A model generated the notes under the pieces. The model saw only the letters and a program-made list of their open reading frames with translations, ran no database searches and was not told the DNA's origin. Below, in pieces: positions 9,684 to 23,132 of a stretch of DNA of 64,000 nt. The number at the start of each line of letters is the position of its first letter. Position 1 is the stretch's first letter. Location: assembly GCA_027604005.1 (NCBI GenBank), contig JADGJT010000048.1, positions 1 through 64,000 of the forward strand, written 5' to 3'. The translations under genes and the position numbers were made by a program. The DNA is from Dinochytrium kinnereticum (Eukaryota > Chytridiomycota > Chytridiomycetes > Chytridiales > Chytridiaceae).

Positions 9684-12600
9684 ATGGCCATGGAATTCAA
9701 ACATCAAATACAGGACGCGCATTCCAAGCCGATACTGTGCAGCCAGTTCAACCCGTTCAGGAGGGAGTTGTATACCGCTGGTGAAGGTGTGTGTGGGATG
9801 ATGGTTGCACCTTGTCGTAACAGAAAAATCTATGGATGTGATAGACGCTACTATAAGGGTTTGGGAGGGCGATTCGGGGAAATTACTTAATACACTTACC
9901 GAGCATATTGGATGGGTTACTACGTTATTGTTTTGGTTTGGCTACTTTTTTTTTTCCACCCTTTTTTTTTTTTTTTTTTGCTTTTTTGAAGGGAAATTGT
10001 TCTCTTTTGTTTTATTGTTGTTGTAGATGTGCGGAGATATATCAGCTAAATGATTGTTTGATTATAAGCAAGGAGCTTAAAATTCTTTTTTCGGGGTCGG
10101 TTGATGGGCTTATCATTGCTTGGGGACCAAGTGGGAAGACGATTCAGAAGATTGAGGTTTGCTAAGTTTTCTTCAAATATTATTTTATCGTTCTGTTGAC
10201 TTTCATATCTGTTTCTATTCACTTTTACTGTTACATATCATGATTCTCGTGGGGTGTTGCCTCTTTTTTCCCGTAATCACCATTGGTTGTTGTTTTTTTT
10301 TATTGTGGGCATTTCCAATTTCACTCGATAAAGGGAAGGAAGAAAGAAAAAGAAAAACCTTCGAGTCAGCACCCTAAACGCGCAGTCAATAATCCCACAC
10401 CTACTTTCTCTCTCAAATCCTTTTCCTCCCCAAAAATCATTCTCTCCAACAACGGAAAAAAAAACAAAAAAACAGACCAACACCCCAATCTACTGTCTAG
10501 CCTTCAACTCTCGCCGGCAGCAACTCCTTGTGGGGCATAACAAAAAGGTGCGAGTTTTCCAAACCATATCAGGTGAAGACGGGCATAACACGACCGACGT
10601 TCTTGAAGCTCGGTCTATGACCTGTTCTGAGCACAGTGATATCGTTAGTTGCATGGTGTCGTGTGAAGGGCGATTTTATTCAGCAGGGTATGGTTTTGTT
10701 TGTTTTTATTTGAAATGAGTTAATGGAGGAAAGAGAATACCCCGGTTTTTCTTTTGGCTAATGAGTTTTTCTTGTTTTGTTTTGTTTTTTTGTTTTTTGT
10801 TTTTTTTTTGGGGGTTGGGGGTGGGTGGAGTAGATATGATCGCAAACTTGTCATATACGATGTACCTCATCATGGAGATTTGAAGCTACGAATGTCGAAC
10901 TGCATCACAAATGCCCACGACGCCGCCATCTCTTGCATGGTTTTTGGAAAAGACGCAGATAACAGTTGGTACGTTCATATCCTTTTGCAAACAACCATTA
11001 ACGAAAACGACCTTTAAGGCTTATCACCGGATCTTTTGATCGAGTGGTTAAACTTTGGTCACTTGATGGAAATCTGCTCCAGCGGTTTGATGGGTTTAGG
11101 TTAGGATGGGGTTTGCTTTTCTTTTCTTCTTTTTTTTGGTAGCTGAAATGAGGAGTGCTGACTGGATTATGAAAGTGATACTATTACATCTGTTTGCTAT
11201 GTGCTTCCTACACAGACTCTGTGGATCACGTCTAGCTCTCCATCACCGATCGTATATGACCCCCGAAGTGGAATAAATGTAAGAAAATTTTTTTCTTTAT
11301 AGTCCTCTTCCCCGATCAATTGAAAAGGCAACGTCTTCTATTCACTTGTTCCCCGAAGAAAAGTCATACTCTTTATAGATTTACTCTATTTTCCCGCCTT
11401 GAAAAATTGGGAAAACCGGAAAAGAAAAAACGACGGCCGTGTCGAACTCCTTAACTAACGTTGTCTTCTACCCTCTTCCCCCCACTCCTCCCCAAAAAAA
11501 TACATGACACCCCCGGTAGGTTTCTGACTTCGTCTCCACAAACGACGACCGCATCCATCAAAACAACAACACCCTCTGCTTCAAACACCTTCAATTCATA
11601 CCAGAAGTCAATGAAGTCATTGGAATCACCAACAGACGGTCGGCCGTTGTATGGAAATACAACCCGGTGGCTTCTGTGACCGTTTTGTCAGGGCACACGG
11701 ATGTGGTTGAAAAATTGGCGTTTAGTGAGTCTCTGCTTCCTTTTTCTAGCTTGGTGATGGAGGAGTGAGAGATATGGGTGACTCATTTGTTATTCTTTGA
11801 CTCTTTTTGGTTTTAAAGCGTTGAAGGAACCGCTGCTGATTTTTAGTGGGGGGAGTGATGGAATTATTAGAAAGTGGGAGCGGTTGCAGCTTAACTCGTT
11901 CATGTATAGGTCAGTGATGATATTCTTATCCCTATTTTACTTTCTACTTTCACATTTCTTGGGCTGTGGTCCTACAAAAAAGCCTCTTTAATGACCCCAT
12001 TCATCCTCTCCCGCACAACCAAATTAATCTGATTTCACAATCCTCAACCAACTAAAACAATATTCCCAGCCAAGAACCGCTTTTCCTCCCTAAAGAAGAA
12101 AAACAGGAAGCCGAAATACTCGCAAACTCCTTCTCCCGTAACCCCGAAGAGCGTCGCAAAAAGCAAGCAGCCCTTCACAGACGTGTCAGCGAGAAGCTTG
12201 ATTTCTGGAAACGCGGGTTGGATGAGGATCTTAAGAATCATGAGAATCAGGTTGAGTTGATGTCGGCGGATACGTTGAGGGCTTTTAGGAGAAAACAATT
12301 GAAATTGAAGACACAGCTGTTGAATCGGAAGGAGGGGGAGACAGGGAAGAGGTCACCTCCTCCTGGCGTAGTGGCAAAGGGAGGCGGTAGGCCTGGGGCG
12401 TTGAGTATGAGCTATTATGAGGATTTGGATTTGCTGGTTTCTGGGCACGAGGATAGTAAAATTCGTGGGTTATCTTTTCTCCGTCTTTTTTTTGTTTTGT
12501 TGGTTTTTTTCTTCTTCTTTGCATCAAACTGTTTGCTAACTGTCTTTTTTGGTTGGTCATGGGTTGCTTTCTGTGTTTTTTAGGCGTGTGGGGGTATAAT

Positions 12601-14541
12601 GAAGAGGCTGTGAAGTATGTCCCTGATGATGGGGACAAAGATAAGGATCAGTCTGAGGGACTTGCGAATGACAGTGTCACCAATCGGGTTGCTGGGATGA
12701 CGTTAAAATACACATTGTCGGATCACAAAGAGGCTGTTACGGGGGTAGTTTGTTTTTCCAGAGATGGATGCCATTGGATGGTGAGTATAGGGTTTTGAAT
12801 TGTTCTTTCTTTCACCTTTCATTCGCCTTCTATTGCTGAAGTTAGCTGAGGTTTCATCTTTCTTGAGTTTGGCAGCTGCCTTTTATGTGAAGAAATTCAA
12901 CTAAATATTCAATTCTTTTTCTTTCTTTCTCTACCATACGAAACAATTAAACTCATGGGAAACTCAAACGAAGCTTACAACGGGTTGGGACCGCCGTATC
13001 TGCATCTACGACCTAAAGCAAGCTAAACTCCATGACATGTTCCGCACAACCTTAACCTCTCTCACCTCTCCAATAACTCCTCAACCTTTTATTACAACTT
13101 CAGGAAAAGAGGAACTTGCAGCTGATGGAATCATTCTTGATTTGGAGTACTGCCATGATCGAAATGAATTTGGATACGCTTCCGCGGATAAGTTGGCTTA
13201 TATCAGGCGGTTTTCACCTAAAGGGGATGAGATGACGTTGCAGGCAGTGTTAATTGGACATGAGGCGGAGGTTACGCAGGTGAGGGGCTAAGTGAGGACC
13301 AATATTTTCCCTTCTTCTTCGTTTTTATCGGCTAGTAATTAATGGCTCTGTAGATCAAGTGGAATAGGGTTTATCAACAGTGGATTACGGGATCAGAGGA
13401 CCGGACGATAAGAGTTTGGGTGAGCCTCCTCCCCATTTTACGTACTTTAACTAAATTATCGTTTGAATTCAGGCTTCAGAAGGCCTTCCTCTCATCAAAG
13501 TCATCAACAATGATGGCCCTGTAACAGCTCTCTGCGTTGACGTGGTCAATGGATGCATTCTTACTGGGTCACAGGATAAGTGCATTAGGGTATTTGACCC
13601 TGAGAAGAAGGACGAGGTTGTCCAAAAGAATGCTGGACACTCGGATGAGGTTAGAGCGATTATTCATATTCCTGTTAGGAATCAGGTTGGTGTTGAATAC
13701 AGCTTATCTTTAAAAACGTTGTTGCACGTTTCTGCTCACCCGACGTTTAATTACTGTTTTATTTTGCTGTGGCGTAACGATAATTTGTGGCTTTCTCGTG
13801 GATATAGTACGTCTCGGCGTCTTGGGATAATACCGTTCGAATTTGGAATGGTATTCACTTTTCTACGTCTCTAGCTGCCATCTCACATAAACAAACCCCA
13901 CAAACTAACCCGTCTCTTCATTCCCCCTAACCAAGCTTACCTGAAGAAAGGTAATCAGCATTAAACCGGTCGAAAATGAGCCATAGATCTAACTCATGAT
14001 CACAAAAAACAGGACAACGGCGCATAACAACCAAAACGGCCTCAGCCTTTTACGCTAACCCCAATGTTGGCCTCTTTGATGACTCGGACGAAGCCAACCA
14101 CCAGGCCTTTGCAGAACTTAACCCTCTAATTGTTCCCAAACTACTGTCGAAACCCCTCTTTATCAAAGAATTGGTTGCTGAAAAACAACAAGTTGGAGAA
14201 GATAACAGCAATGCGGTGAGTAAACGTTTTGAATGAAGACATGCAATCAATTGTATATTTTAGCCTTTGTTTACTTGCTGCTTACAACATGTTTTGGGCA
14301 AACAGGTGGAGCAGAACCGGCTCGAGGAGGAGCTTAGAAGCACACTGAATGATTTGGAGTTTGCACTGAATGGAGAAGTGAGTCTTGTTGTCTTTTTCTC
14401 CGTGCTTGATCATTTTCGGTTGAGGAGATGGCGGCATGGGTGTTCGTTCACTCCCCCCTTATCGCTGACATGACATCCTCCGTGCAGAAAATGTCGAAAA
14501 AGAATCGAGGCAAAGGCGCAACCGGTCGGTCGAAGTGGTAA
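9684..14541 (+). CDS. Large multi-WD40-repeat protein
   Basis: A many-exon gene starting ATGGCCATGGAATTC and ending KSKW-TAA at 14539-14541. Recognisable WD units include DATIRVWEGDSGKLL (about 9850), LFSGSVDGLIIAWG (10090), GHNKKVRVFQ (10535), ITGSFDRVVKLWS (11030), FSGGSDGIIRKWE (11845), SGHEDSKIRVWG (split near 12460/12585), MVSIGWDRRICIYD (12780/12985), WITGSEDRTIRVWA (13380), LTGSQDKCIRVFD (13560) and VSASWDNTVRIWN (13805). That is enough for two propellers. Between them (about 12090-12300) lies a charged helical segment (RKKQAALHRRVSEKLDFW...). The C-terminus is a short coiled segment (VEQNRLEEELRSTLNDLE) with a basic end. I cannot assign an orthologue; scaffold is the default role. Introns are mostly short, but one near 10157-10474 is about 318 bp. 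Confidence 0.85.
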
Positions 14542-14572
14542 AAAAGAAAACCACCTAGGAGCTATTCCAGGC

Positions 14573-14991
14573 TCATGATTTCGGACTCTTCTCAACCAAA
14601 TCAGCGAAACCGAGGTTTGCTAGATCCTCTGGCGTCATGAGCCCTCTGTGCAAAGAAATAGACCAAGAAACCTCATCAGCGCCTCATCCACATGATAGCA
14701 GAATAGAATAATATAGAAACGAACTTGCTCATCCTGCATTCCAGGTAGATCTTTGATAGGACCCTGCATTGCGAGCTGTCGCCTCTGTTGAGCTTCATGC
14801 ACTTTATGTAGGGCTTGATCAGGTCCTTGCATTCCCCGGTGAGGTCCAGAGGGAAGCTTCCCTTCTCCGGAGGGACAGGGACGGAGAAGCGCTGCCAGCT
14901 GAATCGGGTCGCAGGGGAATGTGGTGTCAGTCGATGGGGTCGATCGCATTCACAGGGTGGGAAGGCAGACTGACCTGGATCCCAACGACAT
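14573..14991 (-). CDS. COX19: COX19, mitochondrial twin CX9C cytochrome c oxidase assembly factor
   Basis: Three exons assembled by eye give an 87-residue protein starting MSLGSSWQRFSVPVPPEKGS. It carries the Cox19 hallmark PEKGSFPLD, then the coiled-coil-helix domain with two CX9C pairs (C29/C39 and C50/C60: CKDLIKPYIKC and CRVLSKIYLEC), then RMSKGLMTPEDLANLGF, a strong match to the family C-terminus. Cox19 is imported by the Mia40 disulfide relay into the intermembrane space and works with Cox11 in copper delivery to COX. Exon 1 is only 17 nt (ATG at 14989-14991); the last intron splits the Lys codon. The stop (TGA) is at 14573, only 31 bp from the convergent WD40 gene. The start lies 34-184 bp from the divergent RPN3 start, depending on which RPN3 ATG is used. 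Confidence 0.93.
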
Positions 14992-15175
14992 TTCTGTATA
15001 CGTAAAATTTTGAAAAGGCAGAAATATGTCCATCACTGACGAAGAGAAGGCTCTGAGCCTGGCAGGTGGGCATCGACCGAGACTCCTCCGTCCCCGTGAA
15101 CAACCCCCACCCCCCCCAACTCCCAGTGCATTCAGTGGCAGCCTCACTGTCTAGCTGTCGCAATTCATCCCTGGA
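14992..15175. promoter_or_regulatory. Shared divergent promoter of COX19 and RPN3
   Basis: COX19 (minus) and RPN3 (plus) diverge from this interval. It has an AT-rich core (GTATACGTAAAATTTTG near 14996-15012) and a C-rich tract (15106-15124). An ATG at 15026 (MSITDEEKALSLA) could be an upstream first exon of RPN3, but no donor in its frame matches the phase of the next exon. Confidence 0.45.
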
Positions 15176-17376
15176 ATGGGTCGCGTCAACCCCTCACTTG
15201 AACTCGCTGACCCACAACCCATCACAGAAATCAAGCAGAATGTCCTCCTCTTGGAACGAGCCATCCAGGCCTCCGAATCAAGGTTCATCACCCGCGCTCT
15301 TCGCTCCACGGCGCCTATCCGAAAGAGATTGAGCTCAGAGTTGCTGCGGTCAGCCATCTCCGCTCACTTTCCAAAAGGTGAGTCTTGCCACGCGTCCATC
15401 TCTGTTTCTCCCTCTCTCTAACTGAAGGGGATCTTTTTTTGGTAGGAGCTGCGTTGAAAACAACTCTTTTGGGGCTTCTGGAGGTTTGTTGTTTGGTTCT
15501 GGTTGAGTTGGTTTGAAGCTTAGTTTGGTTGTTTTTGTTTTTCCCTTTAGGGCTCTGATTCTATGGATGTGGACAGTGAAGGGGCTGATGGAAAGGCTGT
15601 GAGTTCTACTATTCAATCTTGAAGAAACGAATGCTGACCATCAGTTTGAAGACTACCATTATCCCTGAAGTTGAGATGTATTTCGGATACCTCGTTTTGT
15701 TGTTGTTGCATGACAAGAAAGACGCTGAAAAGGTTTTGTTTTCCCTTTGGAATTAGGACAGTCTCTAAATTGGTTTTAGGGATTTAAGCTCTCCACCGAC
15801 CTGGTTGGAAAGATCCAGGCTCTCAACCGCCGTTCGATGGACCAGATTGCAGCCAAAATTTACTTCTACCTCGAGAGGTTCTATGAGCTGACCGGACGAC
15901 TTGCGGAGGCCAGGCCGTAAGTGTTTTTCCGGTTTTCTTTCTTGGTTACATGCACCCATTCTCCTTATTCTTTTCCTTTTCCTGTATGTTTTTTGGTTAC
16001 ATCTTAACAGCTTACATTTGTAGTATCCTACTGGCAGCCCAGCGTACTGCAACGCTTCGCCACGATGAGGAGACCCAAGCGACGATTTTGAATCTTCTCC
16101 TCCGCAACTATCTTCACTACAACCTTTATGACCAAGCCGATAAGCTAGTTTCGAAGGCTTCTTTCCCTGAGACCGCCGGGAATAACCAGCAAGCTCGTTA
16201 CCTGTATTACCTAGGTAAGAGAGAGGCTAAACATATTTCCTTCTATTACGCGGAGTTTTATTCACATCTTCGCGCTTTCTTTTTCTATTCTGTTATTATA
16301 GGTCGTATCAAGGCTATTCAGTTAGACTACACTGCTTCGCATATGCATCTTTTGCAAGCAATTCGCAAAGCGCCGCAGAACCCAAAGACTGCAGGATTCC
16401 AGCAAGCGGTTAGATCCATTTTTTTTTTTTTTTTTTGTTGTTTTACTTGAGATTGGTTGTGTTGAAACTCTCCTTTTCGCCGCCACTTCATTCTTGGATA
16501 GGTGAACAAGTTAGCGATTATTGTACAGCTTTTAACGGGAGAGATACCTGAGCGAAGCACTTTCAGACAGCCAACTTTGAGGAGGTCGCTCATGCCTTAC
16601 TTCCACATTACTCAAGGTCTGAATTATTAGTTTTTCCCACTCGTTCTTAGTTCCTGATTTTTCAATTGTTTTTTGCAGCCGTCCGTATCGGAGACTTGAC
16701 AAAGTTCCAGGAGACCCTGGCCAATTACGATTCGGTCTTCCGCGCTGATAAAACCTACACTTTAATTTTGCGGTACGTTTTTGTTAGTTATTTCGACGAT
16801 TTGCTTACTCCTTGCCTTTTTCTTTGCCTTTAAGTCTGCGCCACAACGTCATCAAGGCGGGAGTTAGGATGATCAGCCTTTCGTACTCGCGTATTTCCCT
16901 GCGTGACATTTGCGTGAAGCTCCAGCTTGACAGCGAGGAAGATGCTGAGTACATTGTCGCCAAGGTTTGATGACTGCTCTTTTACCGAATGCTAAACATG
17001 TTGTCCTTGTCGTGAAGGCTATTCGTGATGGTGTTATTGATGCCACTATTGACCATGAGAACGGGTACATGAAGTCAAAGGAAAATGTTGACATCTACTC
17101 AACAACCGAGCCTCAGAATGCTTTCCATCAGAGGATCACCTTCTGCCTCAACCTCCACAATGAGTCCGTGAAGGTAAGGATCACTGGAGACTTCACTTAA
17201 TCTGCAATTCTTACCTGGTCCGTTTTTCTCTCGTAAAGGCCATGCGATTCCCGTTCAGCTCCAACGGCAAAGACCTCGCTTCTGTCAACGCCATCCGGGA
17301 GGAGGAGCGCAAGCTTGCTAAGGAGATCATCGATGGCGAACTTGATGAGGAGGAGCCAGCAATGGACGACTATTGA
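15176..17376 (+). CDS. RPN3: 26S proteasome regulatory subunit RPN3 (PSMD3)
   Basis: About ten exons encode a protein that matches Rpn3 over its length: [15 protein letters not shown] and [10 protein letters not shown] at the N-terminus, then [48 protein letters not shown] and [17 protein letters not shown]. The C-terminal PCI domain has [36 protein letters not shown] and [15 protein letters not shown], followed by [15 protein letters not shown] and an acidic end. Rpn3 is a lid subunit of the 19S particle, with a PCI module in the lid horseshoe. An acidic insert ([13 protein letters not shown], near 15550) is unremarkable. The stop is TGA at 17374. The start at 15176 ([12 protein letters not shown]) is the first ATG in phase; an upstream first exon at 15026 is possible. 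Confidence 0.93.
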
Positions 17377-17432
17377 GATGAATATCAACTCAATACAATA
17401 AAATATAAGTGTAACACTGCAGCACCACCTGG

Positions 17433-20400
17433 ATGTGGGTGAGTACTGGTGGACTCAAGTGAGTCCAGCCGGCACATCACGCTTAACCATCGCTCCGTTC
17501 ATCAGGACATCTTCTCGGTCCAATGCCTGGTGGACAACCTGCCGCTTCGGATCGAAACATTCTGCTCGTCTGGTACTGATATTGTCGTGCTGGAGAAAGC
17601 TCACCAACCTCATCCTTTATTTCATGGCCCCAAAGACAAGAGGCTCCTCATCGGAACAGCAGACGGCTCTCTCCTCCTATATCACCTTCAAGATGGCCCG
17701 ACCTTCAATATCCAGCTCCTCGAAACTCGCAAAGGGTTCTCCAAGAAACCCATACTCCAGATTGCAGTCTTCAAGGACTCGTTCCTCTGCTTAACAGGTC
17801 ACTTAGTGGTTCTTAAAATCTTCCGGCATCTGACGTTTTGTTTTATCTTACATTACAGATGGCGAAGTGAACTCTTATGACCTTTCGTCCCTCTCGATGA
17901 ACATCCATATACCCAAATCGAAGGGGGCGACATTGTTTGCTGTTCTTGAGTCGAGAGGCCCCGCGTCTGAGCCGCTGCTATGTATTGTCGTGAAGCGAAA
18001 AGTTATTCTATTCCGATATGGGGGCGGGACATGGATGGAGTATGGGGTGCGGCTTATTTTTTATCTTGTTTGACGATGCATGGTGGATTCGCATTGACTT
18101 AGAATTTCGCCTTCCTCTTTGCATTAGGAGCTGAACCTTCCTGACAGAGCGAAAACTTTGAAATGGATAGATGAGACACGAATAGCATTTGCTATTACGA
18201 AAGGATACTATTTTGTAAACACTGTTACGGGGTCGGTGGTGGAGTTGTTGAGTTTTGGGGGGTCGCTCGTTTCGACTTTAGGGGGAATTGGGGGAGCTGC
18301 TAAGCAGAATCGGCTTATCATAACACCTTTGGATAATCGACAGCTTTTGTTAAGCAAGGATGGTATGCACTTTTACCATTGTTTTAAGCTCGGAATCTCA
18401 CGCATTTTTAGCCGCTGGTGTTTTTGTCAATAATGACGGGTCACCATTGATTGAGAGGGACTTGGAGTGGTCAGGGACTCCAGAGGATGTTTGTGAGTTT
18501 TAATTGACCGTTTCATTTTTCGGTTTATAATGTAATCCCTGGGTATATTTTGGTGTTAGACTTTGCTCCGCCGTATGTCGTGGCAATGATTGGAAGTTTT
18601 GTGGAGATTCGGAGCTTGAAGTCTGGTGCTATTGTACAGAAGATTGATTTGCCCGAATGCCGCATTATGGCTTCAACGTCATTTCTTTACATTGCTAGCT
18701 CTTCCTCCGTTTGGAGACTTTTGCCGCTTGATTTTGAGGATCAGGTGTGTGCTTATTCTAGCATCTTCTATCATTTCATTTGACCCCGAATCGGATTATG
18801 GGATTTGATTAATCATTCTATAGATAGAGCAGTTGATCTCCTCAAGTAGATTTATTGAGGCTCAGCGCTTGATTGAGGAGCTAGTTTTCACCACAGAGGA
18901 AGAAAAGGTTTGTTTATTTGGAATTTGGATTTCAATGTAAACTCAACCTCCTGTTGGACATAGACTGCCAACATTATTAGAGTTCGGGGTCTTTACGCAC
19001 ATCACCTATTCACCTACCAAAAAAAATACGAGGAGGCTGTTTCTATGCTCGCAGAGCTGAAGGCATCTCCAATTGACGTCATTAATCTCTACCCTCAATT
19101 TTCTCTTCTTGGCCCGTCAGAAGAGGTCGTAGAAGGTATGTTTTCCCCCCTTTCTTCCCTAACCTTCTCTCCCTTCCCTCCTAACCGCATGAACTAACTA
19201 CCTCATATTAGATCGAGTCGCGCTTCATGCTCTCCTCCACTACCTGACAAATCAGCGAGTCATACTGTCCAAGCTTCGCGACTTTCAGGCTCCATCTGCG
19301 TCGAAAACTAAACCGGCTTATAGCTCTGCAGAGAGCAACTCGTCGAATTCAATCTGGTCCGGGTCTGTAGATGGGTACCCGGACGGATATAATATGAGGT
19401 TTCCGAGCGTTGATGATACCCTTTACCTGTCTGAGGTGGTGGATACGACCTTGTTAAAGGTTTATCTCGCCATTAATGATGCGCTTGTTGGACCCCTCGT
19501 TCGGATAAAGAACTTTTGCAACCTGGCGGAATGTGAAGGGATTCTGCTGTCTCATAAGGTGAGAAGTTTGCTTGTGGGCTGGAGATCTGAGATTTTGCTT
19601 GCAGAAATATCGAGAATTGACGGACCTTTACTTTGGAAAAGGGGAACATGAGAAAGCCCTGTCTTTCTTGCTAGAGTAAGTAACTCGTCGGCCACACTGC
19701 CTTTAACGGCTATTTTAGTCGTGCAAAGGCAGATGATGATAATATCAAGCCTCTAGTGGCGTATTTGATGCGATTAGATCTTGCCTCGAACCTTCAAAGA
19801 ATATTCACCTTCTCGGAATGGGTGTTGAAAGTTAAGCCTGAATCTGGTTTGGAGGTAACTTGCCCATCTTGCTGCTTGCTATATCTTACACCTTTCTAGA
19901 TTTTTATAAATAGATACGAGGAGGTAAGCAGTTCTTCTTCCTTTTTTTGAGAGAATAGGTCTAACGGAGAGACAGATTCCGATAAAGATTCACCAAGATA
20001 TTTTGGACTTTTTGGAAAAGATATCGTTGCGAGTTGAGGCAATATATCTTGAACATATGGTCGATGAGATTAAGATCGAGGCTCCAGAGTTTCATGATCG
20101 GCTCGCTCTTAATTACCTCCAAACGATAATGCGTGATCTTGTCGTTGTTGGACGAATGGATGGTTTGTTTAACCGTTTCTTATTGATGCTTATTCATCCT
20201 CTTTTGACTTACCTTTTGCTTCTCCCGTCCTTTTACAACCAGGAAGCGACAATCTGGTTGGCCTTCGTGACAAACTCTCTCGCTTCCTCAATTCCTCTAA
20301 GGCCTTCAGAGCGGATCGAATTCTTCCTTTCTTTCCAGATGATGGTATTGTATCGATATCTTAAATGCGGCTAACTTGTCCTTAGCTCTTTATGAAGAGA

Positions 20401-21171
20401 GAGCGATTCTGTTAGGTAGATTGGCGAGGCATCGAGAGGCTCTTGGGATCTACATCAAAACTCTAGGAGATCTTGATGCTGCCGAGAGGTATTTTTTGAA
20501 TTTCTGCCTCACTATTCGTTTGTGTTAACAGGCTCAGGTACTGCGATATCTATGACTCCCCAGCTCTGGCAGGTCTCGATAGCGTTTATCTCGTGCTTCT
20601 TGATGTACTTTTGCAGCAGTTGAAAATCAATAGTGTGGACGAGACAGATATTGTATCCTATTTGAAGCGATACTCGACGAAGATTGACCCTGCCTACGTA
20701 AAGGATCCTTTTTTGTCTTATTCTTTAATTGATTATTGGTTTCCTTCTAGGCTTTTATGATGCTCCCCAGCAAGATGAACTTAATAGATATCATCACGTT
20801 CTGCAGAAGCTCACTTCAGAGCGTTCTCTGGCAAAAAGATTCCACGAGAATACAAGAAAGTCTTGCGAAAGCAGACCATCTGGAGGTACGGCAGATGTGC
20901 CTACATAGACTCTAAATATTCTCGTACAGGCTCAATCCAAAAAAATTGAGCTCCACTCCCGCCGCATAACTGTTACGGAGGACAGGATGTGTCCAAGGTT
21001 TGTGAAGTTTGATGTTGATCGGGCTTTTTTTATATTTTATTTTGTCTTTTGCTAACGGTTCTGTTGAAAAATAGGTGCTTACGACGGGTGGGAAACAGCG
21101 TTTTCGCATCGTACCCCAATGGTGCCATTGTCCATGTCTTTTGTCAATCGCGGGAGATTAAGGGCATTTAA
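17433..21171 (+). CDS. VAM6: VPS39/VAM6, HOPS vacuolar tethering subunit
   Basis: About 18-20 exons. The start ATG-TGG at 17433 is followed directly by a GTGAGT donor and a 67-nt intron, giving MW-DIFSVQCLVDNLPLRIE. The N-terminal CNH-type propeller follows (RLLIGTADGSLLLY, KTLKWIDETRIAFA). The middle has clathrin-heavy-chain-like helical repeats (EQLISSSRFIEAQRLIEELV, YRELTDLYFGKGEHEKAL, YEERAILLGRLARHREALGIY). The C-terminal zinc module has CPRC...VHVFC. This is the standard Vps39/Vam6 layout. In the HOPS complex it binds the Rab7 homologue Ypt7 and drives fusion at the vacuole. The start lies 56 bp after the RPN3 stop. The stop (TAA, 21169) lies inside a 30-bp tandem duplication, so the last residues (SREIKGI) may be recent. 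Confidence 0.92.
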
Positions 21172-21206
21172 ACAAATCGCGGGGATTAAGGGCATTTTTA
21201 AAAATC
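21147..21206. repeat. 30-bp tandem duplication across the VPS39 stop
   Basis: The block TCGCGGGAGATTAAGGGCATTT at 21147 is repeated with one base missing at 21177 (TCGCGGGGATTAAGGGCATTT). The VPS39 stop codon lies at the end of the first copy. Confidence 0.7.
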
Positions 21207-21440
21207 CATTGCAATATAATACATCGGATTCCTTAAAGCAAAGAAAAACGCGTGAAAAAGGATCTGGGGGGAGGTGCTGTTTTGCCGGCGTCCGAAATAA
21301 AAAGGAAAAAAAAAAAAATGGAACAAGAAAAGGGGAAACAGAAGAAGAGAATCTAGAGTGACTTCGCCTGCTTGTGGCTCCAGGTACCAGAAGTTCAAAT
21401 ACATTATAACTAAGTCCAGCAAGACTCATCGGTCAAGCTT

Positions 21441-23040
<1,600 letters not shown>

Positions 23041-23132
23041 CGTCGTCTCGATTTCAACTGCTAAAGAATGGGGGAAAACTTGCAAAATTCCTTTCTTGTG
23101 CGATTTTTGGGAATGACTTTGAGCTTTTGCGA

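Noticed and set aside
15026..15065. RPN3 start at 15026 (MSITDEEKALSLA)
   Set aside because: Attractive Kozak and position, but every donor in its frame is phase 1 whereas the next exon needs phase 0; left as an alternative only.
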